A stretch of 64,000 bases of DNA from Bacteroides sp. UBA1317 (GCA_002307035.1 DBTL01000137.1:1-64000); one strand, 5' to 3'; counted from the stretch's first letter, positions 52,657-62,690 are shown. Notes: generated by a model from the letters alone, not told the origin. Numbers and translations: made by a program.

Positions 52657-53568
52657 ATGGATCTTCTCAATGATATTCTGTCGACAATCTTGATTGGTAG
52701 TGTTATTCAATCAAAAATATATTCCGGTAAGAAAAAATGGGGCATTGGAGGAAAAGGGTGCGAGCGAGCTTACTTTGCTCTGATAGCGCATGGCTCAGGT
52801 AGCGTGCAAATAGACACTCAGGCCAGTTATACTTTCAATGCTGGCGATTTTTTCTTCATCGGACCACATGTAAATTACTGGATCGGAAGTGAAGAATACA
52901 ATCAGGACAGATTGTTCAGAGACTCTATCAACTCAGACTCTATTTTTGAAAATATCCATATAGAAGGCGATGAAAATAAGGTAGAAATACTGTGTGGATG
53001 GTTCAAGTTTGGATTACCTCCGAAATCTTTATTTTACAATGTAATTCCACAAATACTCTGCTTAAATGAATTCGACAACAGTTACCCGCAAATTATCTCA
53101 GCGGTGAATATGCTGCAATCAGAAGCGAATACAGCCCTGTCAGGAGCGAAACAAATCATGAAGCGCCTCGGGGAAATTATCATTATCCTGATTATTAGAG
53201 CACATTTTGACAAGTCAGGAGAACAAATTCATTGGTTGAATGCTTTAAAAGATCCAAAGATAAGCCTTGCCGTTGAATCTATTCATGAAGACATATCTAA
53301 AAAATGGACCGTTGAGATGATGTCCAGAACCGCAGGAATGTCAAGAGCCTCATTTGCAGCACAGTTCAAAAAACTGATGAATGAAGGGCCATTAAATTAT
53401 TTGACGAAATGGCGAATGTACAAGGCAGCTCATCTATTAATAACAACCTCCTACACTTTAGCTGATATAGCTGAAAAAGTTGGGTATAGCTCAGAACTAT
53501 CACTAAACAAGGCTTTTAAAAAACAATATAAAATTTCTCCAACTGTGTACAAAAATGTGTTGCGCTAA
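52657..53568 (+). CDS. AraC-family transcriptional regulator
   Basis: Activator or repressor, probably of the divergent SDR gene. Residues 1 to about 180 form a cupin-like sensor (YFALIAHGSGSVQIDTQASYTFNAGDFFFIGP). Two HTH motifs lie in the C-terminal 100 residues (WTVEMMSRTAGMSRASFAAQFKK and YTLADIAEKVGYSSELSLNKAFKK). The length of 303 is typical. Inducer unknown; a small molecule that the SDR converts would fit the pairing. Confidence 0.9.
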   Translation: MDLLNDILSTILIGSVIQSKIYSGKKKWGIGGKGCERAYFALIAHGSGSVQIDTQASYTFNAGDFFFIGPHVNYWIGSEEYNQDRLFRDSINSDSIFENIHIEGDENKVEILCGWFKFGLPPKSLFYNVIPQILCLNEFDNSYPQIISAVNMLQSEANTALSGAKQIMKRLGEIIIILIIRAHFDKSGEQIHWLNALKDPKISLAVESIHEDISKKWTVEMMSRTAGMSRASFAAQFKKLMNEGPLNYLTKWRMYKAAHLLITTSYTLADIAEKVGYSSELSLNKAFKKQYKISPTVYKNVLR

Positions 53569-54007
53569 CATCAGTTAGCCAGCAAATCAAAACCTTTCCT
53601 CCAAAAAATCTAAATATAAAGACAGAAAAACAGATCTTCTGCAAAATTTACAATCAATGCTGTATTCCGTGCAACAAATGAAGGGTTAGTTAGAGCTACT
53701 TTTGTCGTATCAAATCTAAAATGATAGACAAATGCAATAGCTAACTTTAGCCAGACATTAAGTTTAGCACATAGATACAGGCCACCTCTTAGTCTGTGAA
53801 ATGGATTGCCAATGTGTGACTACAGAAGCCAAGTTATGTTGCATGAACAAGACCGCCTCTTAAATTCCGGCGATACGCCCCCAAGTTTTATCGGATAAAA
53901 GACAGTCCATTAATACCAAATAAAGATCCGAATACCCAATTGTTGAACGAAATTGAGGAAATTTCGATTTGTAAGCATTATATTTGCACACAAAATATAA
54001 AGAATCT
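53569..54007. other. Spacer before the Ca/Na exchanger, with an orphan promoter-like box
   Basis: No gene is seen in 439 bp. TACTTTTG at 53697-53704 looks like a -7 box but no convincing gene follows it closely. A second box (53979-53986) serves the exchanger. Confidence 0.4.
53979..53986 (+). promoter_or_regulatory. -7 box (TATATTTG) for the Ca/Na exchanger
   Basis: Plus-strand TAnnTTTG. It covers the ATG of the longest frame (53984), so the start at 54008 is the usable one. Confidence 0.55.
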
Positions 54008-54970
54008 ATGAACATACTACTTCTCATTGGAGGTTTGCTCCTCATCCTTTTGGGAGCCAGTGGATTGACAGACGGTGCAGCTTCCATCGCCAAACGATTT
54101 AAAATACCTTCTATTGTTATAGGATTGACCATTGTGGCCTTTGGCACTTCAACTCCTGAGCTTGCAGTGAGTGTTTCTTCTGCCCTGAAAGGTAGTGCGG
54201 ATATTGCCATCGGTAATGTCGTTGGTAGCAATATATTCAACACATTGATGATAGTAGGGTGCACAGCCCTATTTGCACCAATCGTGATTACTCGTAGCAC
54301 ACTACGCAAAGAAATACCACTATGCATCCTCTCGTCAATTGTCTTACTGATATGCGCCAACGATATCTTCTTCGATAAAAGTGAAGATAATGTTCTCAGC
54401 ATTACAGACGGTTTGATTATGCTTTGCTTCTTTATCATCTTCTTGGGATATACCTTTGCCATCGTCTCAAACAACCGCACAGAGAGTAGCAACGAAGAAG
54501 AAGAGATTAAGCAAATGCCCATATTCAAATCGACACTCTACATTATTGGCGGATTGTGCGCACTCATCTTTGGCGGACAATGGTTTGTGGAAGGTGCCAG
54601 TGGCATTGCACGAGGATTGGGTGTAAGTGAATCGATCATAGGCTTAACATTGGTTGCAGGAGGAACTTCCTTACCTGAGTTAGCCACATCAATTGTTGCG
54701 GCTCTGAAAAAAAACCCCGAGATCGCTATTGGTAATGTCATTGGTAGTAACCTCTTCAATATCTTTTTTGTATTGGGATGCAGTGCTACCACCACCCCGC
54801 TCCATTTAAGCGGCATTACCAATTTCGACTTATTAACGCTAGTTGCATCGGGCATTTTATTGTGGTTGTTCGGCCTCTTTTTCGCAAAGCGTACCATCAC
54901 ACGAATAGAAGGAAGTATTCTTATTTTATGCTATATAGCCTACACCGCTGCACTTATCTATATGGCCTAA
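54008..54970 (+). CDS. Calcium/sodium antiporter, CaCA family (YrbG-like)
   Basis: Inner-membrane cation exchanger. About ten hydrophobic segments form two inverted halves. Each half carries the alpha repeat: GLTIVAFGTSTPELAVSVSS with GNVVGSNIFN, and GLTLVAGGTSLPELATSIVA with GNVIGSNLFN. The acidic Glu in each PEL supplies the ion site. The start at MNILLLIGG (54008) removes eight residues encoded within the promoter box. The length of 320 is typical. Ion preference (Ca, Na, K) is not certain from sequence. Confidence 0.92.
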   Translation: MNILLLIGGLLLILLGASGLTDGAASIAKRFKIPSIVIGLTIVAFGTSTPELAVSVSSALKGSADIAIGNVVGSNIFNTLMIVGCTALFAPIVITRSTLRKEIPLCILSSIVLLICANDIFFDKSEDNVLSITDGLIMLCFFIIFLGYTFAIVSNNRTESSNEEEEIKQMPIFKSTLYIIGGLCALIFGGQWFVEGASGIARGLGVSESIIGLTLVAGGTSLPELATSIVAALKKNPEIAIGNVIGSNLFNIFFVLGCSATTTPLHLSGITNFDLLTLVASGILLWLFGLFFAKRTITRIEGSILILCYIAYTAALIYMA

Positions 54971-55016
54971 TAAAAAAAAGTAGAGCTTTACACCCCCACC
55001 AATAATAAATACAATT

Positions 55017-56153
55017 ATGGCTATAATCATAAAAAAAGTATCAAATAAAAACGATCTTAAGAAATTTATCCGACTCAACTACGAACTTTACAAAACCAAC
55101 CCTTATTCCGTTCCCGATCTTTATGATGACATGCTGAACACGTTCAACAAGAAAAAGAACGCAGCATTCAAGTTCTGTGAGGCAGATTATTTTCTAGCCT
55201 ACAAAGATGGGCAGTTAGTAGGACGCACAGCAGCCATCATAAACAAAAAGGCGAATAGCATCTGGAATAAGAAAGAGGTCCGTTTTGGCTGGATAGATTT
55301 TATTGATGACATAGAGGTGTCATCGGCATTGCTAAAAGCAGTAGAAGAATGGGGAAAGGAAAGAGGGATGGAAGCAATACAAGGCCCACTTGGTTTTACC
55401 GATTTTGATGCAGAAGGAATGCTTATTGAAGGATTCGATCAGTTGAGCACCATGGCAACGACCTATAATTATCCTTATTACCCCCAACACATGGAGAAGC
55501 TTGGATACGTAAAAGATGCCGACTGGATGGAATACAAAATATACATACCGGAATCAGTGCCGGAAAAGCATCAGCGCATATCCGATTTAGTTCAACGAAA
55601 ATACAATCTGAAAATTAAAAAATACACTTCTGCAAAGAAATTATCCGAAGAATATGGGCAGGCTATCTTTGAACTTATGAATGAAGCCTATAGTCCACTA
55701 TACGGATATTCTCCCCTTTCGCAAGGACAAATCAATCAATACGTAAAAATGTATCTTCCGATCGTCGATCTGCGCATGGTCACTTTAATTACAGACCAAG
55801 AGGATAGATTGATTTGCGTTGGGATCTCTATGCCATCTCTTTCAATCGCTTTGCAGAAAGCGAAAGGCAGAATGCTTCCTTTCGGGTGGTATTATTTATT
55901 CAAAGCGCTATTCATGAAGAATAGAGCTAAAATGCTAGATTTACTATTGGTTGCGGTCAAACCTGAATATCAGAATAAAGGCATTAACGCGCTGTTATTT
56001 TCCGATTTAATTCCGATTTATAAGAAATTAGGTTTTATCTTTGCGGAAAGCAACCCTGAACTTGAGCTAAACGGAAAGGTACAAGCTCAATGGGAATACT
56101 TTAAAACAGAGCAACACAAACGCCGACGTGCGTTCGTGAAGAAAATCAATTAA
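55017..56153 (+). CDS. GNAT-like N-acetyltransferase domain protein (YghO-like)
   Basis: Function unknown. The protein of 378 residues has an N-terminal segment KKFIRLNYELYKTNPYSVPDL and EAIQGPLGFTDFDAEGMLIEGFDQL, with a C-terminal GNAT-like region (LLLVAVKPEYQNKGINALLFSDLIPIYKKLGF) that holds the acetyl-CoA-type loop. No signal peptide or membrane segment. Similar proteins are widespread in Bacteroidota. It sits between the ion exchanger and parE, 46 and 43 bases away; the neighbours give no clear hint of substrate. Confidence 0.7.
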   Translation: MAIIIKKVSNKNDLKKFIRLNYELYKTNPYSVPDLYDDMLNTFNKKKNAAFKFCEADYFLAYKDGQLVGRTAAIINKKANSIWNKKEVRFGWIDFIDDIEVSSALLKAVEEWGKERGMEAIQGPLGFTDFDAEGMLIEGFDQLSTMATTYNYPYYPQHMEKLGYVKDADWMEYKIYIPESVPEKHQRISDLVQRKYNLKIKKYTSAKKLSEEYGQAIFELMNEAYSPLYGYSPLSQGQINQYVKMYLPIVDLRMVTLITDQEDRLICVGISMPSLSIALQKAKGRMLPFGWYYLFKALFMKNRAKMLDLLLVAVKPEYQNKGINALLFSDLIPIYKKLGFIFAESNPELELNGKVQAQWEYFKTEQHKRRRAFVKKIN

Positions 56154-56196
56154 AAGGCCGGAAAGGCAGTAAAGCCAAAGAGTACAGTATTTATTT

Positions 56197-58059
56197 ATGG
56201 AAGAAATTTACGAAGAAAAGCAGCAAGAAGTTTCTTATACCGAGGATAATATCAGAACACTCGACTGGAAAGAACACATCCGTCGCCGCCCCGGTATGTA
56301 TATTGGAAAGTTAGGAGATGGTTCACACTCGGATGACGGCATCTATGTCCTTCTCAAAGAAGCGATGGATAACTCCATAGACGAGTATATGATGGGGTAC
56401 GGCAAAACGATTGAAGTCACCGTAGCCGAGGGGAAAGTGACAGTTCGTGATCATGGCCGCGGTATTCCGCTTGGTAAAGTAGTCGATGTTTCTTCCAAAA
56501 TGAATACCGGAGGAAAATATGATTCCAAAGCATTCAAGAAGTCCGTTGGTTTGAACGGAGTGGGTATTAAAGCAGTAAATGCTTTATCAAGCTATTTCAA
56601 AATATGCAGCTTCCGAGATGGAGAAATGAAAGCCGTACAGTATGATCAGGGAAATATTATCGAAGAATCTCCTATCGTAACTACCAGGGAGGATAACGGA
56701 ACATTAACCGAATTTATCCCCGACAACAGCATCTTTAAAGACTATCAATATCAAAGAGAATACATTGAACCACTACTAAAGAACTATGTATTCCTCAATT
56801 CAGGACTAAGCATTATTTTCAACGGAAAACGTTTTCACTCACGCAACGGGTTAGTCGACTTGCTGAATGAGAATATGACTACCGATCCACTCTATCCCAT
56901 CATCCATTTAAAAGGCGATGACATAGAATTGGTCTTAACTCACAGTAACCAATACGGAGAGGAATATTATTCATTTGTAAATGGGCAACACACCACACAA
57001 GGTGGAACGCACCTAAGCGCTTTCCGTGAAGCGTTGAGTAAGACCATCAAAGAGTACTTCTCTAAAAACTTTGATTATGCCGACATTCGTAGCGGCATCG
57101 TGGCAGCCGTAAGCATCAAAGTGGAAGAACCGGTTTTTGAATCGCAAACAAAAACAAAACTGGGTTCAAAAGATATCTCTCCTGATGGCCTGTCCGTTAG
57201 CAAATTTATTGGAGATTTCGTGAAGAAAGAATTGGATAATTACCTCCATATCAATCACGAGACGTCCGATATCATGCTGCAAAAGATTCAGGATTCGGAA
57301 AAAGAACGAAAGGCCATAGCCGGAGTAACGAAGCTTGCTCGCGAACGAGCAAAAAAAGCAAATTTGCATAACCGCAAGCTACGCGACTGTCGGGTTCATC
57401 TGAATGACAGTAAAGGGAAAGATCTTGAAGAATCGAGCATCTTTATCACTGAGGGTGATTCTGCCAGCGGTTCAATCACCAAAAGCCGGGATGTAAATAC
57501 ACAAGCTGTATTCAGCTTACGAGGTAAACCACTTAATTCTTACGGGCTAACAAAGAAAATCGTTTATGAAAACGAAGAGTTTAATCTGCTTCAGGCAGCC
57601 CTGAACATAGAAGATGGAATTGAAGCACTTCGCTACAACAAAGTAATTGTTGCTACTGATGCCGATGTGGACGGAATGCACATCCGACTGTTATTAATAA
57701 CATTCTTTCTTCAGTTCTTTCCGGACTTGATAAAGAAAGGGCATGTATACATTCTGCAAACACCTTTATTCCGTGTTAGAAACAAGAAAAAAACAATGTA
57801 TTGCTATACGGATGATGAACGAATAAAAGCGATTGACGAATTGGGACCAAATCCGGAAATCACCCGATTCAAAGGATTGGGAGAGATCTCTCCGGATGAA
57901 TTTAGACACTTTATTGGCAAAGACATCCGTTTGGAGCAGGTTTCACTTCGTAAAAATGACTTGGTAAAAGAACTCCTTGAATTCTACATGGGCAAGAACA
58001 CCATGGAAAGACAGAACTTTATTATTGATAATCTGGTTATAGAAGAAGATATTGCGTAA
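56197..58059 (+). CDS. parE: DNA topoisomerase IV subunit B (ParE; GyrB-like)
   Basis: ATPase subunit of a type IIA topoisomerase that decatenates chromosomes. GHKL ATPase motifs are [18 protein letters not shown] and [13 protein letters not shown]. The transducer domain follows. The TOPRIM domain has ITEGDSASG (about residues 419-427) and DADVDGMH (about 488-495). The length of 620 and the absence of a GyrB-type insertion favour ParE over GyrB. It is followed by coaD after one base; the A subunit (ParC) gene is not in the window. Confidence 0.9.
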   Translation: MEEIYEEKQQEVSYTEDNIRTLDWKEHIRRRPGMYIGKLGDGSHSDDGIYVLLKEAMDNSIDEYMMGYGKTIEVTVAEGKVTVRDHGRGIPLGKVVDVSSKMNTGGKYDSKAFKKSVGLNGVGIKAVNALSSYFKICSFRDGEMKAVQYDQGNIIEESPIVTTREDNGTLTEFIPDNSIFKDYQYQREYIEPLLKNYVFLNSGLSIIFNGKRFHSRNGLVDLLNENMTTDPLYPIIHLKGDDIELVLTHSNQYGEEYYSFVNGQHTTQGGTHLSAFREALSKTIKEYFSKNFDYADIRSGIVAAVSIKVEEPVFESQTKTKLGSKDISPDGLSVSKFIGDFVKKELDNYLHINHETSDIMLQKIQDSEKERKAIAGVTKLARERAKKANLHNRKLRDCRVHLNDSKGKDLEESSIFITEGDSASGSITKSRDVNTQAVFSLRGKPLNSYGLTKKIVYENEEFNLLQAALNIEDGIEALRYNKVIVATDADVDGMHIRLLLITFFLQFFPDLIKKGHVYILQTPLFRVRNKKKTMYCYTDDERIKAIDELGPNPEITRFKGLGEISPDEFRHFIGKDIRLEQVSLRKNDLVKELLEFYMGKNTMERQNFIIDNLVIEEDIA

Positions 58060-58060
58060 C

Positions 58061-58513
58061 ATGAAAAGAGCTATATTCCCTGGAACATTCGATCCTTTCA
58101 CCATCGGACACAACTCAGTAGTGCTTCGTTCACTGACTTTTATGGACGAAATTATCATAGGAATAGGTATTAATGAAAATAAAAGCACCTATTTCCCTAT
58201 AGAAAAGCGCGTGGACATGGTTCGGAAGTTCTACAAGAACGAACCACGAATTAAAGTACTTTCTTACGACTGTCTGACAATCGACTTCGCACAACAAGTA
58301 GATGCGAAGTTCATCATTCGTGGCATTCGTACGGTAAAAGACTTCGAATACGAAGAAACGATTGCCGACGTTAATCGTAAATTGGCAGACATTGAAACAA
58401 TCCTCCTATTTACCGAACCCGAACTGACTTGCATTAGCTCTACTATTGTACGCGAACTTCTGAGCTATAACAAAGATATTAGTCAATTCATTCCTGAAGG
58501 AATGGAATTATAA
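58061..58513 (+). CDS. coaD: Phosphopantetheine adenylyltransferase
   Basis: Makes dephospho-CoA from 4'-phosphopantetheine and ATP, the penultimate step of CoA synthesis. The nucleotidyl-transferase loop [12 protein letters not shown] has the TxGH motif. The C-terminal ISSTIVREL is the matching phosphate-binding motif. [14 protein letters not shown] is the family core. The start at MKRAIFPG (58061) is chosen over MRNMKR, which overlaps parE. The length of 150 is typical (E. coli 159). Confidence 0.96.
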   Translation: MKRAIFPGTFDPFTIGHNSVVLRSLTFMDEIIIGIGINENKSTYFPIEKRVDMVRKFYKNEPRIKVLSYDCLTIDFAQQVDAKFIIRGIRTVKDFEYEETIADVNRKLADIETILLFTEPELTCISSTIVRELLSYNKDISQFIPEGMEL

Positions 58514-58523
58514 AACAATAAAT

Positions 58524-60197
58524 ATGAAAGAAAAGAAAAGTGGGCTATTAAACCCAACGCTAATAAAAATTTTCCTCTTCGCATTCATAACGTTTAGCAG
58601 CCTAACTGTTTCTAATGTCCTAGGACAAAACTACGGAACCGAAGCTTCACGCAAACTTCAAATGGCTCAATTTGCCATCACCAATCTATATGTAGACAAA
58701 GTAGATGAAAACAAATTGGTAGAAGAAGCTATTATCAAAATGCTGGCTCAACTCGATCCGCACTCCACCTATTCGGACGCCGAAGAGGTAAAGAAGATGA
58801 ATGAACCTTTAGTTGGCAACTTTGAAGGCATCGGGGTACAATTCAACATGGTTGAAGATACGCTATTTGTTATCCAACCAGTGAGCAACGGACCTTCAGA
58901 GAAAATAGGGATTCTGGCTGGTGATAGGATTGTAGCAGTTAACGACACTGCCATAGCCGGTGTAAAGATGAGTACGGAAGAGATCATGAGCCGCTTAAGA
59001 GGGCCGAAAGACTCAAAGGTAAATCTAACAATTGTAAGGAGAGGAATCAAAGAGCCTTTATTATTTACCGTAAAAAGAGATAAAATTCCTATTTACAGTT
59101 TAGATGCGACCTATATGATTCAACCTAAGATTGGTTATATTCGCATCAACCGATTCGGTGCTACCACAGCCGAAGAGTTTAATAAATCATTGAAGGATCT
59201 ACAGAAAAAAGGAATGAAAGATCTGATCCTTGACCTTCAAGGAAACGGTGGAGGATACTTAAATGCAGCCATCGACTTAGCCAATGAATTTCTCGAGCAA
59301 AAAGAACTCATCGTATATACGGAGGGAAGGAATTCACAAAGAAGCGAATTCTTCGCCAAAGGCACAGGCGATTTCAGAAAAGGACGCCTGATTGTACTTG
59401 TTGATGAATTTTCGGCTTCAGCCAGTGAGATTGTAACAGGCGCAGTGCAGGATTGGGATAGAGGCATCGTTGTGGGACGTCGCTCATTTGGCAAAGGGCT
59501 GGTGCAACGCCCTATCGATCTGCCCGACGGCTCAATGATCCGTCTCACCATAGCCCGGTATTATACACCGGCAGGACGTTGTATCCAAAAGCCGTATAAT
59601 ATGGATGAAAACAAATCCGAAACCGAAAAAAAAGGAGAAGAATTTGAGGCTTATAATCAAGATTTGATCCATCGATATAATAGTGGTGAAATGACAAGCG
59701 CAGATAGTATCCATTTTCCTGATTCACTGCAATGCAAAACAAAGAAGCTGCAACGAACAGTATACGGTGGTGGAGGTATTATGCCCGACTATTTTGTACC
59801 TATTGACACAACCCAATATACAAACTATCACCAAAATTTAGCAGCAAAAGGTGTTATCTTGAAAACTACCATGAAGTTTATTGAAAACAACAGGAAGCAG
59901 CTATTGGCAAAATACGATAAATTTGAGACTTTCAATAAAAATTTTGAAGTAAGCGACGAGATCTTGAAAGAGATGACAGATCTTGCCGATAAAGAAAAAA
60001 TCAAATTTGAAGAAGATCAGTATAACAAATCATTACCTCTGATAAAAACACAACTCAAAGCTTTGATTGCCCGTGATCTATGGAATATGAGCGAATACTT
60101 TCAAGTCATTAACACCACAAATAAAAGTGTTGTTAGAGCTACAGAGATTCTCAATTCAAATGAATATGAAAATATTTTGAAAGCCGTTCGAAATTAA
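58524..60197 (+). CDS. Carboxy-terminal processing protease, S41 family with PDZ domain
   Basis: Periplasmic serine protease that trims or degrades envelope proteins. The N-terminal hydrophobic segment (about residues 12-34) is a signal or anchor. A PDZ domain lies at about 90-180 (GIGVQFNMVED, IGILAGDRIVAVNDTAI). The S41 catalytic core has LILDLQGNGGGYL, Ser in DEFSASASEI and Lys in SFGKGLVQRP. The length of 557 is normal for Bacteroidota CtpA-like proteins. Its stop overlaps by 4 bases the end of the convergent PAP2 gene, and its terminator lies inside that gene. Confidence 0.93.
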   Translation: MKEKKSGLLNPTLIKIFLFAFITFSSLTVSNVLGQNYGTEASRKLQMAQFAITNLYVDKVDENKLVEEAIIKMLAQLDPHSTYSDAEEVKKMNEPLVGNFEGIGVQFNMVEDTLFVIQPVSNGPSEKIGILAGDRIVAVNDTAIAGVKMSTEEIMSRLRGPKDSKVNLTIVRRGIKEPLLFTVKRDKIPIYSLDATYMIQPKIGYIRINRFGATTAEEFNKSLKDLQKKGMKDLILDLQGNGGGYLNAAIDLANEFLEQKELIVYTEGRNSQRSEFFAKGTGDFRKGRLIVLVDEFSASASEIVTGAVQDWDRGIVVGRRSFGKGLVQRPIDLPDGSMIRLTIARYYTPAGRCIQKPYNMDENKSETEKKGEEFEAYNQDLIHRYNSGEMTSADSIHFPDSLQCKTKKLQRTVYGGGGIMPDYFVPIDTTQYTNYHQNLAAKGVILKTTMKFIENNRKQLLAKYDKFETFNKNFEVSDEILKEMTDLADKEKIKFEEDQYNKSLPLIKTQLKALIARDLWNMSEYFQVINTTNKSVVRATEILNSNEYENILKAVRN

Positions 60198-60820
60198 TAA
60201 TTAAAAAGTATCTGCTTTCGCCTCTCCAGAAGCAGACACTTTTTGAGCCACCTGTTTATATATACATTTGCCACTGTACATCCGGTTCCGATAAGAGCTC
60301 CGGCAAAAACATCTGAAGGATAGTGAACTCCCTCATTCATTCTGGCAAAACCCACTGAACATGCCCAGACAGCGGATGGTGCAATTACATACCATTTAGG
60401 GTATTTAATGCTCAAAGCTGTAGCCAGAGAAAAAGCAGAAGCTGTGTGAGCCGAAGGAAAAGAGGAACCACTTGGCCTTTCTTGCTCATCCACCCTATTC
60501 GGATAGCGCTTAAAAGGACGCTCTCTACCCACCATTGACTTCAGACCATAAGTGACTACAAAGGCTTCAACAACACTACTTCCAATATAAAATGCATCTT
60601 CGAACAATTCTTCATTTTTACTTATTCCTGCATAAAACGCCATCACCGTAGGAATTCCCACTACAACGTAAGGAGTCGTTTTTGAAAGCGTCTTACTATA
60701 ATTTCGAACAAATTTCCCATTAATATTATTTATACTATGTAATGTATTAATATCCCAGTTCTGTCCATAGATATCAGCAACCGATATTATTAAGAATAGT
60801 ATTACAAAAAAAGCTTTCAT
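60194..60820 (-). CDS. PAP2-family phosphatase, membrane or secreted
   Basis: Lipid or sugar phosphatase of the PAP2 superfamily. A signal peptide (to about DIYGQ) is followed by the three signature motifs: KSMVGRERP, PSGSSFPSAHT and GFARMNEGVHYPSD, which supply the catalytic His and Asp. Hydrophobic helices alternate with these motifs. The length of 208 is usual. The last codons encode KKCLLLERRKQIL, which overlaps the convergent terminator at 60203-60244. Likely substrates include undecaprenyl or phosphatidate phosphates; unproven. Confidence 0.9.
   Translation of the reverse strand: MKAFFVILFLIISVADIYGQNWDINTLHSINNINGKFVRNYSKTLSKTTPYVVVGIPTVMAFYAGISKNEELFEDAFYIGSSVVEAFVVTYGLKSMVGRERPFKRYPNRVDEQERPSGSSFPSAHTASAFSLATALSIKYPKWYVIAPSAVWACSVGFARMNEGVHYPSDVFAGALIGTGCTVANVYINRWLKKCLLLERRKQILFNY
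60203..60244 (+). terminator. Terminator of the protease gene, inside the PAP2 3' coding end
   Basis: AAAAAGTATCTGCTT (60203-60217) pairs with AAGCAGACACTTTTT (60230-60244), 14 of 15 bases, with T-rich flanks on both strands. It begins 6 bases after the protease stop and is entirely within the convergent PAP2 reading frame. Confidence 0.8.
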
Positions 60821-60845
60821 TATCTCTGCTATTTAGTTGTTTTTG

Positions 60846-60853
60846 CAAAGATA
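60846..60853 (-). promoter_or_regulatory. -7 box (TATCTTTG) for the PAP2 gene
   Basis: Minus-strand TAnnTTTG, 25 bases before ATG 60820. Divergent from the box for the AraC-type gene at 60888. Confidence 0.5.
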
Positions 60854-60887
60854 TGCTAAATTAGTAAATCTATATCATCAAAAAATA

Positions 60888-60895
60888 TATCTTTG
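60888..60895 (+). promoter_or_regulatory. -7 box (TATCTTTG) for the second AraC-type gene
   Basis: Plus-strand TAnnTTTG, 29 bases before ATG 60925. Confidence 0.5.
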
Positions 60896-60924
60896 TTTTC
60901 AATTAGAAAAACCGATCCTAGTTC

Positions 60925-61806
60925 ATGACAAAAGAAAACCTTTGCAAAAGGCTAAATGATTGTTCCAAATGCCCTAAAGCCTCCGATGAGAGTTTAATCC
61001 GTCAGAGCTTCGCTAAAGGGCATCACCTCCCACAAGATAAGTGTACCCAAAACTGCATGCTCTTTATATTAAAAGGTCAACTATTGATCAATAGTGAAGA
61101 ATATCCGGGTACTACGCTTCGGGAAGGAGAATTCATTCTACAGGCCATTAATTCTAAATTAGAACTACTAGCCCTCACAGACGTAGAATACCTCCTTTAT
61201 TGGTTTAACCAACTCCCTCTAATTTGCGAAGAGCGTTATCAAGAGATAATTGGAGATTCTGAAGCTCCTATAACTTATACTCCACTCACTGCAATTCCCC
61301 GCTTATCAAACTTCTTGCGAGACATGTTCGATTACTTAGAAGAGCAGTCATGCGGAAAGTTTATTGAAATCAAATGCCAGGAGCTCATTTATATCATAAC
61401 GTGCTATTATCCTCTCCCTCAGCTAAGTGCATTTTTCTACCCTATAAGCCGATACACCGAAAACTTCCACTACTTCGTCATGCAAAATTATAGTAAAGTA
61501 AAGAACGTGGAAGAATTTGCTCATTTAGGAGGGTACAGTACCACCACCTTTCGTCGCCTTTTTAAGAATATGTATGGGGAGCCGGTATACGAATGGATGC
61601 TGAGTAAAAAGCGAAAAGCCATATTAGATGATCTGCAAAGCACAAAACAAAAGATTGGCGAAATCAGTAGTCGCTACGGATTTGATACTCTGTCGCATTT
61701 TGCACATTTCTGCAAATCATCCTTTGGATATTCCCCACGTGAGCTTCGCTCACGAGCAGCCCAAGGAGAAATAATAGAAATAAAGTTGCAAAAAGAAGAG
61801 CGATAA
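60925..61806 (+). CDS. AraC-family transcriptional regulator with Cys-rich N-terminus
   Basis: Transcription factor of unknown target. The N-terminus has CKRLNDCSKCP, three cysteines in a short span, which could sense metal or redox. A small cupin-like sensor follows (QNCMLFILKGQLLINSEEYPG). The C-terminal two HTH motifs are VEEFAHLGGYSTTTFRRLFKNM and IGEISSRYGFDTLSHFAHFCKSSFGYSPREL. The length of 293 is typical. It is divergent from PAP2 and upstream of frdC, but no direct link to either is shown. Confidence 0.9.
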   Translation: MTKENLCKRLNDCSKCPKASDESLIRQSFAKGHHLPQDKCTQNCMLFILKGQLLINSEEYPGTTLREGEFILQAINSKLELLALTDVEYLLYWFNQLPLICEERYQEIIGDSEAPITYTPLTAIPRLSNFLRDMFDYLEEQSCGKFIEIKCQELIYIITCYYPLPQLSAFFYPISRYTENFHYFVMQNYSKVKNVEEFAHLGGYSTTTFRRLFKNMYGEPVYEWMLSKKRKAILDDLQSTKQKIGEISSRYGFDTLSHFAHFCKSSFGYSPRELRSRAAQGEIIEIKLQKEER

Positions 61807-61909
61807 AAGTAGTCAATGACAACATTCACATTCCTCCATTCAAACACAACACCCCCCCGCTTTAAGCGCTTCTTATCCCAATCTCATTAAGGAATTATTT
61901 CTTTAATTG

Positions 61910-61941
61910 TTTGCTTAATCAAGGTATTTCCCGTACTTTTG
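61910..61941 (+). promoter_or_regulatory. frd operon promoter, both boxes present
   Basis: TTTG (61910-61913), a spacer of exactly 20 bases, then TACTTTTG (61934-61941). This is the closest match to the Bacteroides consensus in the window. The frdC ATG is 69 bases downstream. Confidence 0.75.
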
Positions 61942-62009
61942 CGTAATAATAAAGACAGGCATAATAAAATTATAGTTCTAATAATTAAATAATTTAAAAT
62001 CGATCATTT

Positions 62010-62690
62010 ATGTGGTTAAGTAATTCATCTGTAGGAAGGAAAGTGGTGATGAGCATTACAGGACTTGCCCTTATCCTATTTCTAACGTTTCACATGGCGA
62101 TGAATCTTGTTGCAATCATCAGTGGAGATGCTTACAATGTGGTTTGTGAGTTCTTGGGAGCAAATTGGTATGCTTTAGTCGCTACAACAGGATTGGCTGC
62201 CCTATTCGTAATCCACATTGTTTATGCCTTTTGGCTAACAATACAGAATCGGAAAGCACGTGGAAGCGAACGCTATGCTGTAGTTGAGAAACCTAAATCT
62301 GTAGAATGGGCTTCACAAAACATGCTTGTTCTTGGTATTATCATTTTCGCCGGATTGGGACTACACTTTGCTAATTTCTGGTACAAAATGCAATTTAATG
62401 AACTTACGGGTGTACTTCCTTATGTTGACCCTCACGATGGTGCAGCCCTAATCAAAGAAACATTCAGTAATCCGGTATTGGTGGCTCTTTACCTCGTTTG
62501 GTTAGGAGCTCTTTGGTTTCATCTCACTCACGGGTTCTGGAGTTCATTACAAACAATAGGCTGGAACAACAAAATCTGGTTCGAACGCTGGAGGCTTATT
62601 TCCAACATCTATTCAACAGTTATTGTTGGCGGTTTCGCTCTGGTAGTTATCGTATTCTTCGTTAAGTCGTTGATGTGCGGAGCTTGTTAG
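62010..62690 (+). CDS. frdC: Fumarate reductase / succinate dehydrogenase cytochrome b subunit
   Basis: Membrane anchor that passes electrons from menaquinol to the flavoprotein in fumarate respiration. Five hydrophobic segments are visible. Heme-ligand histidines are placed in LTFHMAMNL, FVIHIVYAF, LGLHFANFW and WFHLTHGFW. The length of 226 matches the single-subunit anchor of Bacteroides FrdCAB or B. subtilis SdhC type. It starts the operon (promoter 61910-61941) and is followed by frdA 38 bases later. In anaerobic Bacteroides, the physiological direction is fumarate reduction. Confidence 0.93.
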   Translation: MWLSNSSVGRKVVMSITGLALILFLTFHMAMNLVAIISGDAYNVVCEFLGANWYALVATTGLAALFVIHIVYAFWLTIQNRKARGSERYAVVEKPKSVEWASQNMLVLGIIIFAGLGLHFANFWYKMQFNELTGVLPYVDPHDGAALIKETFSNPVLVALYLVWLGALWFHLTHGFWSSLQTIGWNNKIWFERWRLISNIYSTVIVGGFALVVIVFFVKSLMCGAC

